Below are positions 23,900-34,600 of a stretch of DNA of 37,044 nt, one piece after another. The translations under genes were made by a program, and so were the position numbers. The notes under the pieces were generated by a model. The model had not been told where the DNA came from. It was given only the letters and a program-made list of their open reading frames with translations, and ran no database searches. Numbering within the stretch: position 1 is the first letter of the stretch; each line of letters begins with the position of its first letter. Source of the stretch: Oscillospiraceae bacterium. GTDB taxonomy: Bacteria; Bacillota; Clostridia; Oscillospirales; Oscillospiraceae. The DNA lies in contig JAISLF010000026.1 of NCBI GenBank assembly GCA_031260605.1, positions 1-37,044 on the forward strand, in the 5' to 3' direction.

Positions 23900-24673
23900 T
23901 TGTATAAGGTTGAAATTTGCGGGGTTGATACATCGAAGCTGGCGCGCCTGACGAACAAGGAAACCAACGAGCTGCTGAAAAAGAGCGGGGAGGGAGACAA
24001 GGAGTCGCGCGATAAGCTGATAAAAGGCAACCTGCGGCTTGTGCTGTCTGTTATGCAGCGGTTTGCCTCCAATTCAGACAGTCCGGACGATCTGTTTCAG
24101 GTCGGCTGTATCGGACTTATGAAAGCAATAGACAATTTTGACCTGTCGCTTGGGCTATGCTTTTCAACCTATGGCGTTCCGATGATTATCGGCGAGATAA
24201 GGCGCTATCTGCGCGACAACAGCTCAATCCGGGTGTCGCGTTCAATACGCGACGCGGCGTTTCGCGCACTGTCCGCAAAGGAGCAGCTGACAATCGAGCT
24301 GTCCCGCGAGCCGACAATATCGGAGATTGCAGAGCGGTCCGGCGTTGCGTCTGAGGACATTGTAATTGCACTTGAGGCGATAACCGCGCCTGTGTCGCTG
24401 TACGACCCGGTGTATTCGGAAGGCTCAGCGGGAGCGCCGACGCAGATTCTCGACACGGTGTCGGACAAAATGAGCACAACAGAGGGGTGGATTGAGCGCA
24501 TAGCGTTTGACGACGCTGTTGAAAAGCTCACGGTGCGCGAAAGGTCAATCCTCGTCAAGCGATTTTATCTGGGGCAGACACAGATGGACATTGCCGAGGA
24601 AATCGGCATTTCGCAGGCGCAGGTGTCCCGCCTTGAGAAAAACGCCGTGAACAAGATACGAAAGGCGATGTAG
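23900..24673 (+). CDS. sigG: RNA polymerase sporulation sigma factor SigG
   Basis: Late forespore-specific sigma factor. The 257-residue protein begins (M/L)YKVEICGVDTSKL, the hallmark N-terminus of SigG that separates it from SigF and SigB. Region 2 is DDLFQVGCIGLMKAIDNFDLS and FSTYGVPMIIGEIRRYLRDN. Region 3 contains RVSRSIRDAAF. Region 4 ends with the helix-turn-helix TQMDIAEEIGISQAQVSRLEKNA. The start is taken as TTG because homology begins there; the frame is open further upstream. The gene stands alone here rather than behind spoIIGA-sigE. A hairpin covers its ribosome binding site. It shows that the organism can, or recently could, form endospores. Confidence 0.96.
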   Translation: MYKVEICGVDTSKLARLTNKETNELLKKSGEGDKESRDKLIKGNLRLVLSVMQRFASNSDSPDDLFQVGCIGLMKAIDNFDLSLGLCFSTYGVPMIIGEIRRYLRDNSSIRVSRSIRDAAFRALSAKEQLTIELSREPTISEIAERSGVASEDIVIALEAITAPVSLYDPVYSEGSAGAPTQILDTVSDKMSTTEGWIERIAFDDAVEKLTVRERSILVKRFYLGQTQMDIAEEIGISQAQVSRLEKNAVNKIRKAM

Positions 24674-24684
24674 CGCCGAATATG

Positions 24685-24721
24685 AAAAGACCTGCCGGAA
24701 TATCGTTCCGGCAGGTCTTTT
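24685..24721. terminator. Bidirectional terminator between sigG and atpC
   Basis: AAAAGACCTGCCGGAA and its perfect complement form a 16-bp stem with a 5-nt loop. It can end both the sigG transcript and the convergent ATP synthase operon. Confidence 0.92.
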
Positions 24722-24758
24722 GTTTGCGGTGCGCCGCAAGAAGCTTGCGGTAGCCGCG

Positions 24759-25169
24759 TTATTTGTGTATTTTTGAGACCTTGAGCCGCTCCATTGCCCG
24801 CGCAATCTGCATTTTGCTGTTCTGATACTCGACCATGCTGCGCTGCTGACGGAGCTTTTCCTGTGCGCGCTGCAGAGCCTCTTCCGCACGGCGTGCGTCA
24901 ATCTCCTCAGGCCACTCGCAGGTTTGCGTAAAGAGAAATACACCGTCCCGCCGAACCTCAATAAAGCCCTCTGACGAAAATGCCTCGCGCCACTGACCGT
25001 TTTCGTCCTTAATTTTCAGCACCTCAATATCGACAGAGGCAATCATCGGCGCGTGGTTTGCGAGTATGGTCATAAAACCGTCGTGAACCTTGACGGTGAC
25101 CGCTTCCGCCTGTGCGCGATAAAACTCACGCTCCGGCGTTAGTATTGTTAGCTCAAATGTAGCCGCCAT
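24759..25169 (-). CDS. atpC: ATP synthase F1 epsilon subunit
   Basis: The 136-residue epsilon subunit couples rotation to catalysis and can inhibit ATP hydrolysis. The N-terminal beta sandwich has FELTILTPEREFYRAQAEAVTVKVHDGFMTILANHAPMI, and a two-helix C-terminal domain follows (EEIDARRAEEALQRAQEKL). It is the last gene of the operon, 51 nt after atpD, and is followed by a strong terminator. Confidence 0.96.
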   Translation of the reverse strand: MAATFELTILTPEREFYRAQAEAVTVKVHDGFMTILANHAPMIASVDIEVLKIKDENGQWREAFSSEGFIEVRRDGVFLFTQTCEWPEEIDARRAEEALQRAQEKLRQQRSMVEYQNSKMQIARAMERLKVSKIHK

Positions 25170-25220
25170 TTTTTGTGCCCTGCCTTAAGGTAACCTAAAT
25201 TAACCGCGAAACTGCCGCAG

Positions 25221-26660
<1,440 letters not shown>

Positions 26661-26733
26661 TTAGTATTTCCCAAGCTAAAGGCAGACGCGTTCGGCGCGT
26701 ACCGCACCGTATTATCCGCCTTGATTGTCGGGT

Positions 26734-27600
26734 CTAACGCTCCTTTAAGACCTCATTTGCGCCCGTTATCTCGGCAATTTCGTTTGTAATTGCGCTCTGG
26801 CGCGCCATATTGTATTGTATTTGCAGCGATTTGAGCATATCGTTTGCGTTGTCCGTTGAAGAACGCATTGCGTTCATCCGCGCAAAATGCTCACCTGCGT
26901 ATGCCTGAACCATAACGTCAAACATCAGTCCGAGAATGTACTGCGGAACGATTTGGTCAAACACGGTTCTTGCGTCCGGGAAGTACTCCATCGCATTTGA
27001 GTAGTTGTAATCGGTCTTTTCCGGCGTGTCAGCAAGCTCAAGCGGCAGCAGGCGCAGCGTCACCGGCTGATTCTTCGTTTGGCCGAAAAATGAGGTGTAT
27101 ATGACATAAACCTCGTCGGTCAGCCGTGTGTCATAGAGGTTCATAATCTCGCGCATTATTCGCCGCGCGGATTTCATCGTCGGGTCCTGAACAATACCGA
27201 ACATTGTCATATCGGGTGTCATACCCTCGCGGCGGAAAAATTCCTCCGCGTTGTTGCCGAGTGTAATCAGGCTTGAGCCGGGGTGCGCCAGCAGCTCTGC
27301 CTTTGCGAACTTGACAACATTTGAGTTGTACGAGCCGCAAAGCCCCTTGTCGCCGGAAATTACAAGGTAGGTTCGTTTTGTGCCGCTGTGTCCCGGCAGG
27401 TATGGGTGCTCAAACTCCTCCGTTGTTGAAAGAAGCTGATCCATCGCACTGCGGATATACTGAAAATACGTGCTGTTGTACTCGATATGCGACATAACCT
27501 TGCGCATACGGTTGGACGAAACCATTTCCATAGCGGCGGTTATCTTTTTTGTCTGCGAAACAGCGGATATTCTGTGTTTTATTTCGTTAACGCTGCTCAT
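26734..27600 (-). CDS. atpG: ATP synthase F1 gamma subunit
   Basis: Central stalk rotor subunit, 288 residues. It has the N-terminal helix MSSVNEIKHRISAVSQTKKITAAMEMVSSNRMRK, the middle SGDKGLCGSYN and the C-terminal helix with ARQSAITNEIAEITGA. Its ATG overlaps the atpA stop by 4 nt, indicating tight coupling with the alpha fusion. Confidence 0.97.
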   Translation of the reverse strand: MSSVNEIKHRISAVSQTKKITAAMEMVSSNRMRKVMSHIEYNSTYFQYIRSAMDQLLSTTEEFEHPYLPGHSGTKRTYLVISGDKGLCGSYNSNVVKFAKAELLAHPGSSLITLGNNAEEFFRREGMTPDMTMFGIVQDPTMKSARRIMREIMNLYDTRLTDEVYVIYTSFFGQTKNQPVTLRLLPLELADTPEKTDYNYSNAMEYFPDARTVFDQIVPQYILGLMFDVMVQAYAGEHFARMNAMRSSTDNANDMLKSLQIQYNMARQSAITNEIAEITGANEVLKER

Positions 27601-29378
27601 TTGCTGTCGCCGTCGTGATTGTCTGCCGCGGCAAAGGCGTGCAGCGCACGCTCAAGGTCCGTTCTGTCAAAGTCAGTCAGCTCACCTGAGTTTTTTATGC
27701 TGTGCATAATGAAATCCGAGTGCTGCGAAAGGTACAGAAGCGCCCTTTGCGCGGCGGAATTTATCTCTCCCGGCTTGTAATTCGCGAAAATGCCGAGCTT
27801 TGCCGCAACGAGAAGCGCGACCTGCTCCGCAGAGGAGTATTGACGGTAGTCGGACTGCTTCAGCAACTCCATAAGCCGCTCGCCGGAGCGAAGCTGCTTG
27901 TCTGTTTCCGCGTCAATATCCGCGCCGAACTGCGCAAACACTGCCATATCGCGGTATTGGGCAACCTCCAGCCGCAGCGAGCCTGAAACGGCGCGCATTG
28001 ACTTGTACTGCGCCGCGCGGCCGACGCGGGAAACGGACAGTCCCACGTTCACGGCGGGACGCTGACCGGAGGAAAACAGCTCAGCCTCAAGATAGATCTG
28101 ACCGTCGGTGATTGAAATGACGTTCGTCGGTATATATGCGGAAATGTCTCCCGCCATTGTTTCGATTATCGGCAGCGCCGTTATAGACCCGCCGCCAAGC
28201 TCGCGCGACAGCTTTGCCGAGCGCTCAAGCAGACGGGAATGCAGATAAAAAACGTCTCCGGGGTAAGCCTCGCGTCCCGACGGGCGGCGCAGGAGCAGGG
28301 ACAGGGTGCGGTATGCCTGCGCGTGCTTTGAAAGGTCGTCGTAGACGATGAGAACATCGCGTCCGGCGTACATAAACTCCTCAGCGACGGCTGTTGCGGC
28401 ATACGGCGCAAGGTACTGCATAGCGGCGCTGTCTGACCCGGAGGCGGAAACAATGACCGTATGCTCAAGCGCACCCGCACGGCGAAGTCTTTCGGCGGAC
28501 TCCGCCACTGAGGACGCCTTTTGCCCGATTGCGCAGTAAACGCATGTTACGCCGGTTGATTTTTGGTTGATAATCGCGGAAAGCGCGATGGAGGTTTTGC
28601 CCGTCTGCCTGTCGCCGATTATAAGCTCACGCTGTCCGCGTCCGATCGGAATCATACTGTCTATGGCGAGGATTCCGGTTTCAAGCGGTGTGTTAACGGC
28701 GTCGCGCTCACGAATTGTCGGCGCGGTTGCTTCTGACGGGCGTGTTCTTTTAGTGTGCAGCTCGTAGCCGTCCAGCGGGCGGCCGAGAGGGTCAACAATC
28801 CGCCCGAGAAGCGACTCGCCGACGGGAATTTCCGCCACGCGCCCCGTTGGGTGCACGACGCTTTTTGTTGTCACCTCGCCGTCGATTAGCGCGGCTCCCG
28901 CGCCTGAAACAGAAAGGTCAAGTATAATGCCGACAGCCCCGCCGTCAAACTCGACAAGCTCGCCGTATTTTGAGCCGGACAGGCCGCGGATATGTACAAT
29001 GCCGTCAGCTGCGGAGACAACCTCTCCGTAATTATAAATCTTTGGCGCGGCGGACGCGTGTGACGCGCGCTCCTTCAGGAAAGCACCGACGGTTGCGAAG
29101 GAGGACTCCGTTTCAGCGTGCTCCAAACTGTCGGTCAATGCCTTGGACAGGTCGTGCAGGCGCGACGAAAAGCTCGCGTCGTACACGTGCCCGTCTACAA
29201 TAGCGATAAAGCCGCCTGTAATCTTCTCATCCTCAACAACATCAAAGTCGGGTAAAAAGCCCAGCTTCTGTGAAAAGCCCGCGATTATCGCGTCAATTGA
29301 TTTTTGCTGGGATTTGTCCGCGACGATGAGAATAGCGCGGGACCCGTGGTTTTCAGTTACCTGTTCAGCGCCGCTCAT
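27597..29378 (-). CDS. atpA: ATP synthase alpha subunit with fused delta (OSCP) C-terminal domain
   Basis: A 593-residue protein, about 90 longer than a normal alpha subunit. Residues ~14-85 (AILIVADKSQQKSIDAIIA, then VVEDEKITGGFIAIVDGHVYDASFSSRLHDLSKAL) match the C-terminal domain of the delta subunit. The family pattern is 'IGG..-(I/V)-GD-VIDGS-(K/R)GRLERL'. From about 93 on it is a standard alpha subunit: YGEVVSAADGIVHIRGL, P-loop GDRQTGKT (255-262) and the alpha C-terminal helical domain. The ATG overlaps the atpF stop (ATGA), so no room exists for atpH, and no other delta gene is in the operon. The delta N-terminal helical domain, which normally caps the three alpha N-termini, is absent. 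Fusion would put one delta-CTD on each of three alphas. The open frame is continuous; a sequencing artefact is unlikely but not excluded. Confidence 0.93.
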   Translation of the reverse strand: MSGAEQVTENHGSRAILIVADKSQQKSIDAIIAGFSQKLGFLPDFDVVEDEKITGGFIAIVDGHVYDASFSSRLHDLSKALTDSLEHAETESSFATVGAFLKERASHASAAPKIYNYGEVVSAADGIVHIRGLSGSKYGELVEFDGGAVGIILDLSVSGAGAALIDGEVTTKSVVHPTGRVAEIPVGESLLGRIVDPLGRPLDGYELHTKRTRPSEATAPTIRERDAVNTPLETGILAIDSMIPIGRGQRELIIGDRQTGKTSIALSAIINQKSTGVTCVYCAIGQKASSVAESAERLRRAGALEHTVIVSASGSDSAAMQYLAPYAATAVAEEFMYAGRDVLIVYDDLSKHAQAYRTLSLLLRRPSGREAYPGDVFYLHSRLLERSAKLSRELGGGSITALPIIETMAGDISAYIPTNVISITDGQIYLEAELFSSGQRPAVNVGLSVSRVGRAAQYKSMRAVSGSLRLEVAQYRDMAVFAQFGADIDAETDKQLRSGERLMELLKQSDYRQYSSAEQVALLVAAKLGIFANYKPGEINSAAQRALLYLSQHSDFIMHSIKNSGELTDFDRTDLERALHAFAAADNHDGDSK

Positions 29379-29884
29379 TGCCCCTCAACACCTTCATTCG
29401 TTTTGTCGCCGTAATCAGTAAAGAACTGCGAAACAGCGCTCTCCTCGTCAAAGGAGGTCACCTCACGGCCGAGTATTCGCGACGCCATATCAGTTGCAAG
29501 CACCGCAATCTCGCGCCGCGCCGCATCGACAGCGGCGACTCTCTCCCGCTCGATTCTCTCGCGGGATTCTTTTGTGTATTCTTCCGAGTCGCGCCGCGCG
29601 GCGACAAGAATTTCCTCGGCGCGGGTCTGCGCCGCTTCAGAAGAGGTGCGCATAATCTCACGGCCCTTTTCTTCAATGCCGGAGAGGTTTTCTTCATAAA
29701 GAAGCTGCTGCTGCACTGCCTCGTCCTTCGCGTTCTGCGCCTCGGCAAGCTCGTTTTCTATGAGCTGGCGGCGCTGCGAGAGGAATTTGTTAACCGGCCG
29801 CCAGAGAATAAATCTCAGCAGCACAAAAAGCACGATGACGTTAGCCGCGTGCAGTATTATATCACGGGGTTCAAGACCTTCCAT
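29375..29884 (-). CDS. atpF: ATP synthase Fo b subunit
   Basis: Peripheral stalk subunit, 169 residues: one N-terminal membrane helix (about 9-27, ILHAANVIVLFVLLRFILW) with the typical RPVNKFL that follows, then a long charged coiled coil. The start is set by GGAGAAAAA before ATG (MEGLEPRD). It is not fused to delta. The C-terminus (ESAVSQFFTDYG) is where delta would normally bind; here it may meet the delta-like domain at the alpha N-terminus. Confidence 0.95.
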   Translation of the reverse strand: MEGLEPRDIILHAANVIVLFVLLRFILWRPVNKFLSQRRQLIENELAEAQNAKDEAVQQQLLYEENLSGIEEKGREIMRTSSEAAQTRAEEILVAARRDSEEYTKESRERIERERVAAVDAARREIAVLATDMASRILGREVTSFDEESAVSQFFTDYGDKTNEGVEGQ

Positions 29885-29960
29885 TTTTTCTCCTTGGATA
29901 ATAGGGCAGGCAGATGCTGATAAAGAAAACGCGCCTGCTGCCGGCTGTGGAGTATCCGGC

Positions 29961-29999
29961 AAAGCACGCGGGCGGACTAAAGACCCGCCGCAATGCTTT
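29961..29999 (-). promoter_or_regulatory. Intercistronic hairpin between atpE and atpF
   Basis: An imperfect stem (AAAGCA...TGCTTT outer, CGGGCGG...CCGCC inner) lies in a 182-nt gap, unusually long for this tightly packed operon. No T-run follows. It may stabilise or process the mRNA so that the c subunit is made in excess. The rest of 29885-30066 has no gene. Confidence 0.45.
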
Positions 30000-30066
30000 G
30001 TTTACCGCTGTTTAGCTTGGCTTTGCGGACAGAAGCTTTTACAAGGCTTCCGTCGCGCTGACCGGC

Positions 30067-30282
30067 TTATACCTTTGTAAAGAGCAGGATAAGCCCTGTA
30101 ACAAAGCCGTAAATTGCGGTTGACTCCGTAAGCGCGAAGCCGAGAAGCATAATCGAGTTGATTTTGCCGGACGCCTCAGGCTGCCGTGCGACAGCGTCTA
30201 CCGCCTTGCCTGTGGCAAGACCCATTGATATTGCCGCCGCCGCGCAGGACAGCAGGCAGAGTGCAACTGAAAGAGTTCCCAT
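30067..30282 (-). CDS. atpE: ATP synthase Fo c subunit
   Basis: Rotor-ring proteolipid, 71 residues, two helices joined by the polar loop VARQPEASG. The ion-carrying acid is Glu53 in LTESTAIYG. Ser54 and Thr55 match the Na+-ring ES-T motif, but the position of the Na+-ligand glutamine in helix 1 is Met20. The usual GxGxGxGxG of helix 1 reads CxAxAxSxG, all small residues but few glycines. Such changes are linked in other species to ring size. Ion choice (H+ or Na+) cannot be settled from this. A candidate internal promoter precedes the gene. Confidence 0.96.
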   Translation of the reverse strand: MGTLSVALCLLSCAAAAISMGLATGKAVDAVARQPEASGKINSIMLLGFALTESTAIYGFVTGLILLFTKV

Positions 30283-30313
30283 TTTGATTACCTCTAATCT
30301 TATAGTAAATATA

Positions 30314-30340
30314 ATTATAACAAAAATTTATGCACAGCAA
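30314..30340 (-). promoter_or_regulatory. Possible internal promoter before atpE
   Basis: On the minus strand an extended -10 TGTTATAAT (30314-30322) lies in an AT-rich gap between atpB and atpE, with TTGCTG (30335-30340) 15 nt upstream as a weak -35. It could raise c-subunit expression above that of the rest of the operon. Confidence 0.45.
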
Positions 30341-30359
30341 TTGCCGCAGGGCATTGCCG

Positions 30360-31244
30360 TTATTCCACAGCTTCCTTAATAAACGTCAGCGTGAGTGTGA
30401 CAAAAATAAACGCCTGGAGGAGCGGGTGGAACACGTTAAAGAACAGGCCGAAAACCGACGGAATTCCGAGAGCATTGTTGCCGAGAGCCGAATACAGCAG
30501 GTCCATAATGATCATACCGCCGAGCATATTGCCGAAAAGACGGCTTGCAAGTGACACCGGAACTGCAAGGTCGGTTACAAGCTTTATCGGCAGTACAATC
30601 GGCGTCGGCTCCGCCAGAGACTTCAGCCGCCCGAGACCGCCCTTGACCTTAAAGCCGTATATGTTAATCAGCACAAACGTCAGTATCGCCATAGCCAGCG
30701 TGAACGTAATGTCTGACGCGGGGGTTCTCAGACCGAACATTTCGAGAATCGCGCAGCCAATCAGAAGTGCCGCTATCGAGAAAATGTAGCTGCCCATCAT
30801 CTCGCCGAGACCGTGAACCGTTCCGTTCATATAGCTTTGGACTTTCTCAACAAATGTCTCGCAGATGTTCTGCACGGTGCCCGGCACAGTTTTCATTTTG
30901 CGCAGGAACACGAGTCTGACAACTATTGCAAGCACAATCAAAACGCCCATTACAATCCAGGTGTTGACGACCGTTTCAGAAACGTCAAACCCGAAAACCT
31001 TCCGCCGCTCTGCCCACAGCTCAACCGAGAACTCCTCGTGCTTGCTGCCGAAGGCAAACCCGACAAGCTGCGTTATCAGCAGATATGCGCCGAGCACCAT
31101 TAGAAAAAAGCCGAAATTTCTAAGCCTTTTTGCGGACTTTTCCTTCGACTCCGAGTATTTTTTGCGTCCGCTGAAAAACACCAGCAGGCCGAGTCCGGCA
31201 CAGACGGCAAAGAATATAAGCAGGATTATTTTTGGAACCGGCAT
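30360..31244 (-). CDS. atpB: ATP synthase Fo a subunit
   Basis: Stator channel subunit, 294 residues. The essential arginine is Arg235 in SLASRLFGNMLGG. Two extra N-terminal hydrophobic segments (about 5-24 and 43-65), separated by a basic stretch, precede the usual extracytoplasmic segment (residues 66-95). They may correspond to an unusually long amino-terminal part. The C-terminal helix pair (FHPLLQAFIFVTLTLTFI) is normal. Confidence 0.96.
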   Translation of the reverse strand: MPVPKIILLIFFAVCAGLGLLVFFSGRKKYSESKEKSAKRLRNFGFFLMVLGAYLLITQLVGFAFGSKHEEFSVELWAERRKVFGFDVSETVVNTWIVMGVLIVLAIVVRLVFLRKMKTVPGTVQNICETFVEKVQSYMNGTVHGLGEMMGSYIFSIAALLIGCAILEMFGLRTPASDITFTLAMAILTFVLINIYGFKVKGGLGRLKSLAEPTPIVLPIKLVTDLAVPVSLASRLFGNMLGGMIIMDLLYSALGNNALGIPSVFGLFFNVFHPLLQAFIFVTLTLTFIKEAVE

Positions 31245-31270
31245 TCTTCTTCCTACCTGTAAAAATGAGA

Positions 31271-31570
31271 TTACTTAGTTTTGAGAGTGTTGTAAACCGC
31301 GAACCCTATAACGGGCACGGTCAGTCCGACGACGGCGGGGATAAGCAGATTGATTTTTATTGCCGCCACCGCAAAAAGCGCCGCGAACGGAAACAAAAAT
31401 GCGCAAAAGCCCCAAATGGCGATACCCGGCGCAAAACCGTCCCCGCCCCCGGAGGCTTTAATGCTGTTGAAAAAACGAACTATTAAGAATATTTCAGCAG
31501 CGGCACATACAATACCTGCTGCAGCGCCGAGTAGAATCCCGGCTATGCCGACAGAAAGAGTTTCTTTCAT
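31271..31570 (-). CDS. Small membrane protein in the AtpI position
   Basis: A 99-residue protein with three to four hydrophobic segments (about 8-33, 49-70, 73-92) at the head of the ATP synthase operon. AtpI, which helps assemble the c ring or supplies Mg2+ in other bacteria, occupies this place in Firmicutes. Sequence similarity to AtpI is not obvious, so the call is positional. The ATG lies 8 nt after a consensus -10 element, so the mRNA is predicted to be leaderless, and no Shine-Dalgarno is present. Confidence 0.7.
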   Translation of the reverse strand: MKETLSVGIAGILLGAAAGIVCAAAEIFLIVRFFNSIKASGGGDGFAPGIAIWGFCAFLFPFAALFAVAAIKINLLIPAVVGLTVPVIGFAVYNTLKTK

Positions 31571-31578
31571 AATTAGAA

Positions 31579-31606
31579 ATTATATCACAAATAAATATAT
31601 TGTCAA
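31579..31606 (-). promoter_or_regulatory. Sigma-A promoter of the ATP synthase operon
   Basis: TTGACA (31601-31606), a 16-nt AT-only-like spacer and TATAAT (31579-31584) on the minus strand match consensus fully. The start codon of the first gene is 8 nt downstream of the -10. Confidence 0.92.
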
Positions 31607-31663
31607 GACAAAATAAACAAAATGTTAACGCGATTTTTGTACAAAAAAACGGTATCAATCACC

Positions 31664-34600
31664 TCAAAATAGGGAAATTTGCGCGAATTCTGGCAAATCA
31701 CCGAAGGAACCAATCTTTTTCAGCTCTTCAATATGCTTTTTTGTAACCTTTTTGCAAACGACCTGGAACTCGTCAATCGACACAAAATCGTGCGACTGCC
31801 GCGCCTCGGCAATGTCATACGCCGCGATTTCTCCGAGTCCGCCTATTGCGCACAGCGGAGGTATAAGGCGATTGTTTTCACGGTCAACAACAAATCTAGT
31901 CGGGTCGGACTTATAAATATCGACTGTGCCGAACGTAAAGCCCATCTTGTAAAACTCATACACAGCCTCAAGCACGGTAAACTCGCCGTCGTCCTTTGCA
32001 GTGCGCTCGCGTTTTGGCTTTGAGTTGTATGCCGAGATGTGCGCTATAACGGCGGCCTGCCCCTGCGTCATCTTAAACGCGTCGAACTTATCGAGGTGCC
32101 GATGGAAATAGCAGGAGAAAAACTCCAGCGGGTAGTTTATCTTATACCACGCAATGCGCACGCCCATCATAACATACGCCGCCGCGTGCGCCTTCGGGAA
32201 CAGGTACGCAATGAGGTTGCAGGAGTCTATGTACCATTCAGGCACGCCGAGCGCCCGCATCTGGTCCTCGTCATTTTCGTCAAGGTGCTTGCCCTTGCGC
32301 ACACGCTCCATTATCTTGAATGCGCGGTTTTCATCCATACCGAGAGAAATCAGGTGCTTCATAATATCGTCGCGGCAGCCGATTGTCTGCGAAATGTCGG
32401 CGGTTCCGTTCAGGATAAGGTCGCGTGCGTTGTCCTGCCACACGTTTGTTCCGTGTGAAAAGCCGGAAAGGCGTATGAGCGTCGATAGCTTGTCGGGGCG
32501 TGTTTCCTTTAGCATCTGGCGCACAAACCGCGTGCCGAATTCGGGAATTCCGATTGTGCCGACATCTCCGATTATCTCATCATCCGTATAGCCGAGAATA
32601 TCCGTGCCTGAAAACAGGCTGATTAGCTTTTCGTCGCCAAGGTCAATGTCCTTTGCCAAAACGCCCGTTGCGTCCTCAAGGTTTTTAATCATCGTCGGGT
32701 CGTCGTGTCCAAGCTCGTCGAGCTTTAACAGGTTAGCTTCCATCGGGTGATAGTCAAAATGCGTTGTGATAATGTCGCTTCCCGGCGTGTCGGCGGGGTG
32801 CTGTACCGGGCAAAAGTCCGTAATGTCCATATCGGCGGGGACGACGACAAGACCGCCGGGGTGCTGACCGGTGGATTTTTTTACGCCGGAGCAGCCCATA
32901 GCAAGCCTCTTTTCCTCGCACGAGCGCAAAAGCACGCCCGTCGCCTCCATATAGCCCTTGACATAGCCGCGGGCTGTGTTTTCTTCGATTTTTGTTATGG
33001 TGCCGCCGCGATAGACATTTTTTTCGCCGAACAGCTCGATTGTGTACCTGTGCGCCTCCGCTTGGTATTCGCCTGAAAAGTTAAGGTCAATATCCGGAAC
33101 CTTGCTGTCGTCTCCGGTGCCGAAGCCGAGAAAGGTTTCAAACGGAATGTCAAAGCCCTCTTTTTTGAGCGGTGCGCCGCACACGGGGCATTTTTTGTCC
33201 GGCATATCGGCGCCGCAGCCGTAGCTTAAGCCGGACTCAAAGTCGCAGTGGTGGCACTCGGGGCACAGATAGTGCGCCGGCAGCGCGTTGACCTCCGTAA
33301 TTCCGGCAAAATACGCGGCAAGGCTTGAGCCGACACTTCCGCGCGAGCCGACATAATAACCGGATTCAAGCGATTTTGAGACAATCTTGTGCGCGGAGTA
33401 ATATATAACGTCATACTTTTTGCCGAGGATTGACGAAAGCTCTGTTTCGACACGCTCCGTTACCTCTTTCGGCGGCGCGTCCCCGTATTGCAGACGGATA
33501 TTTTCATTTATAATCGCGGTCAGCTTTTCTGCGCTCTGCGGAATTTCAGGTGCGCACAGCTTGCCGTCCGTCGGAAGAGGGTGAATTTCGGGGTCAATCA
33601 TATCGGCAATTGCGTTCGTGTTTTTTACAACGACCTCGAACGCGCGGTCACGACCGAGATATGAGAATTCATCAAGCATTTCGTCCGTTGTGCGCAGATA
33701 AATCGGCATTGGCGCAAGCGCGTCCTCGTAGCCCTTAGAGAGCAGCAGCAGCTTTCTGTAAACCTCGTCCTCAGGATTCAGAAAGTGCGCGTCGCAAGTT
33801 GCGCAGACCGGCTTTTGCAGCGAGTCTCCGATTGCAAGAACCCTGCGGTTAAGATTATACAGCTCGTCAACAGACGACGCCATAGGCTGACCGCTTTTTG
33901 TCATACGGCGCAGCATAAAGCTGTTGTTTGCAATCGGCTGAATCTCAAGGTAGTCGTAGAATTTCGCGAGATTTCGCGCGGAAAAATCGGAGCCGTTCAG
34001 CACCGCGCCGAAAACCTCGCCCGCCTCGCAAGCCGAGCCGATAATCAGGTTTTCGCGGTGCGCCAAAAGCCCTGACTTGTAGATAATCGGCGAGCCTGAA
34101 AAATACTTTAGGTTGCTGTCTGAAATCAGCTGGTACAGCGACTTTATGCCCGCCTGATTTTTGGCGAATATGATAATGTGGTTGTTGCGGTTTCTGTGCG
34201 GCAATGTTTTGCCGAATTTGACGCAATAATCGTTTATCTCGGCGGACGAGCGGCAGCCGTTTTCGCGCGTTTTCTCAAGCAGACCAAAGCAGATATGTGC
34301 CGTAGCCGTCGCGTCAGACAGGGCGCGGTGGTGGTTTAGTCCGCCGACCTTCATTTTGTCCGCCACAAGGTTCAGCGTATGACTGTTCATTTCTGGGTAA
34401 ACTGCCCGCGCAAGAGCCAGCGTGTCGATTGAAACGGGGTCAAACGCAAGCCCCGCGCCGTGCGCGGTACGCCAGATAAAGCCGAGGTCAAAGGTTGCGT
34501 TATGCGCGGCAAGCACAGTTGCCGTCGCGCCGTCACCGGAAAGTCCCGCGAACTCAAGAAAGCTGCGCACAGCGTCCGCGTTCTTCGGCTGACCCGCAAC

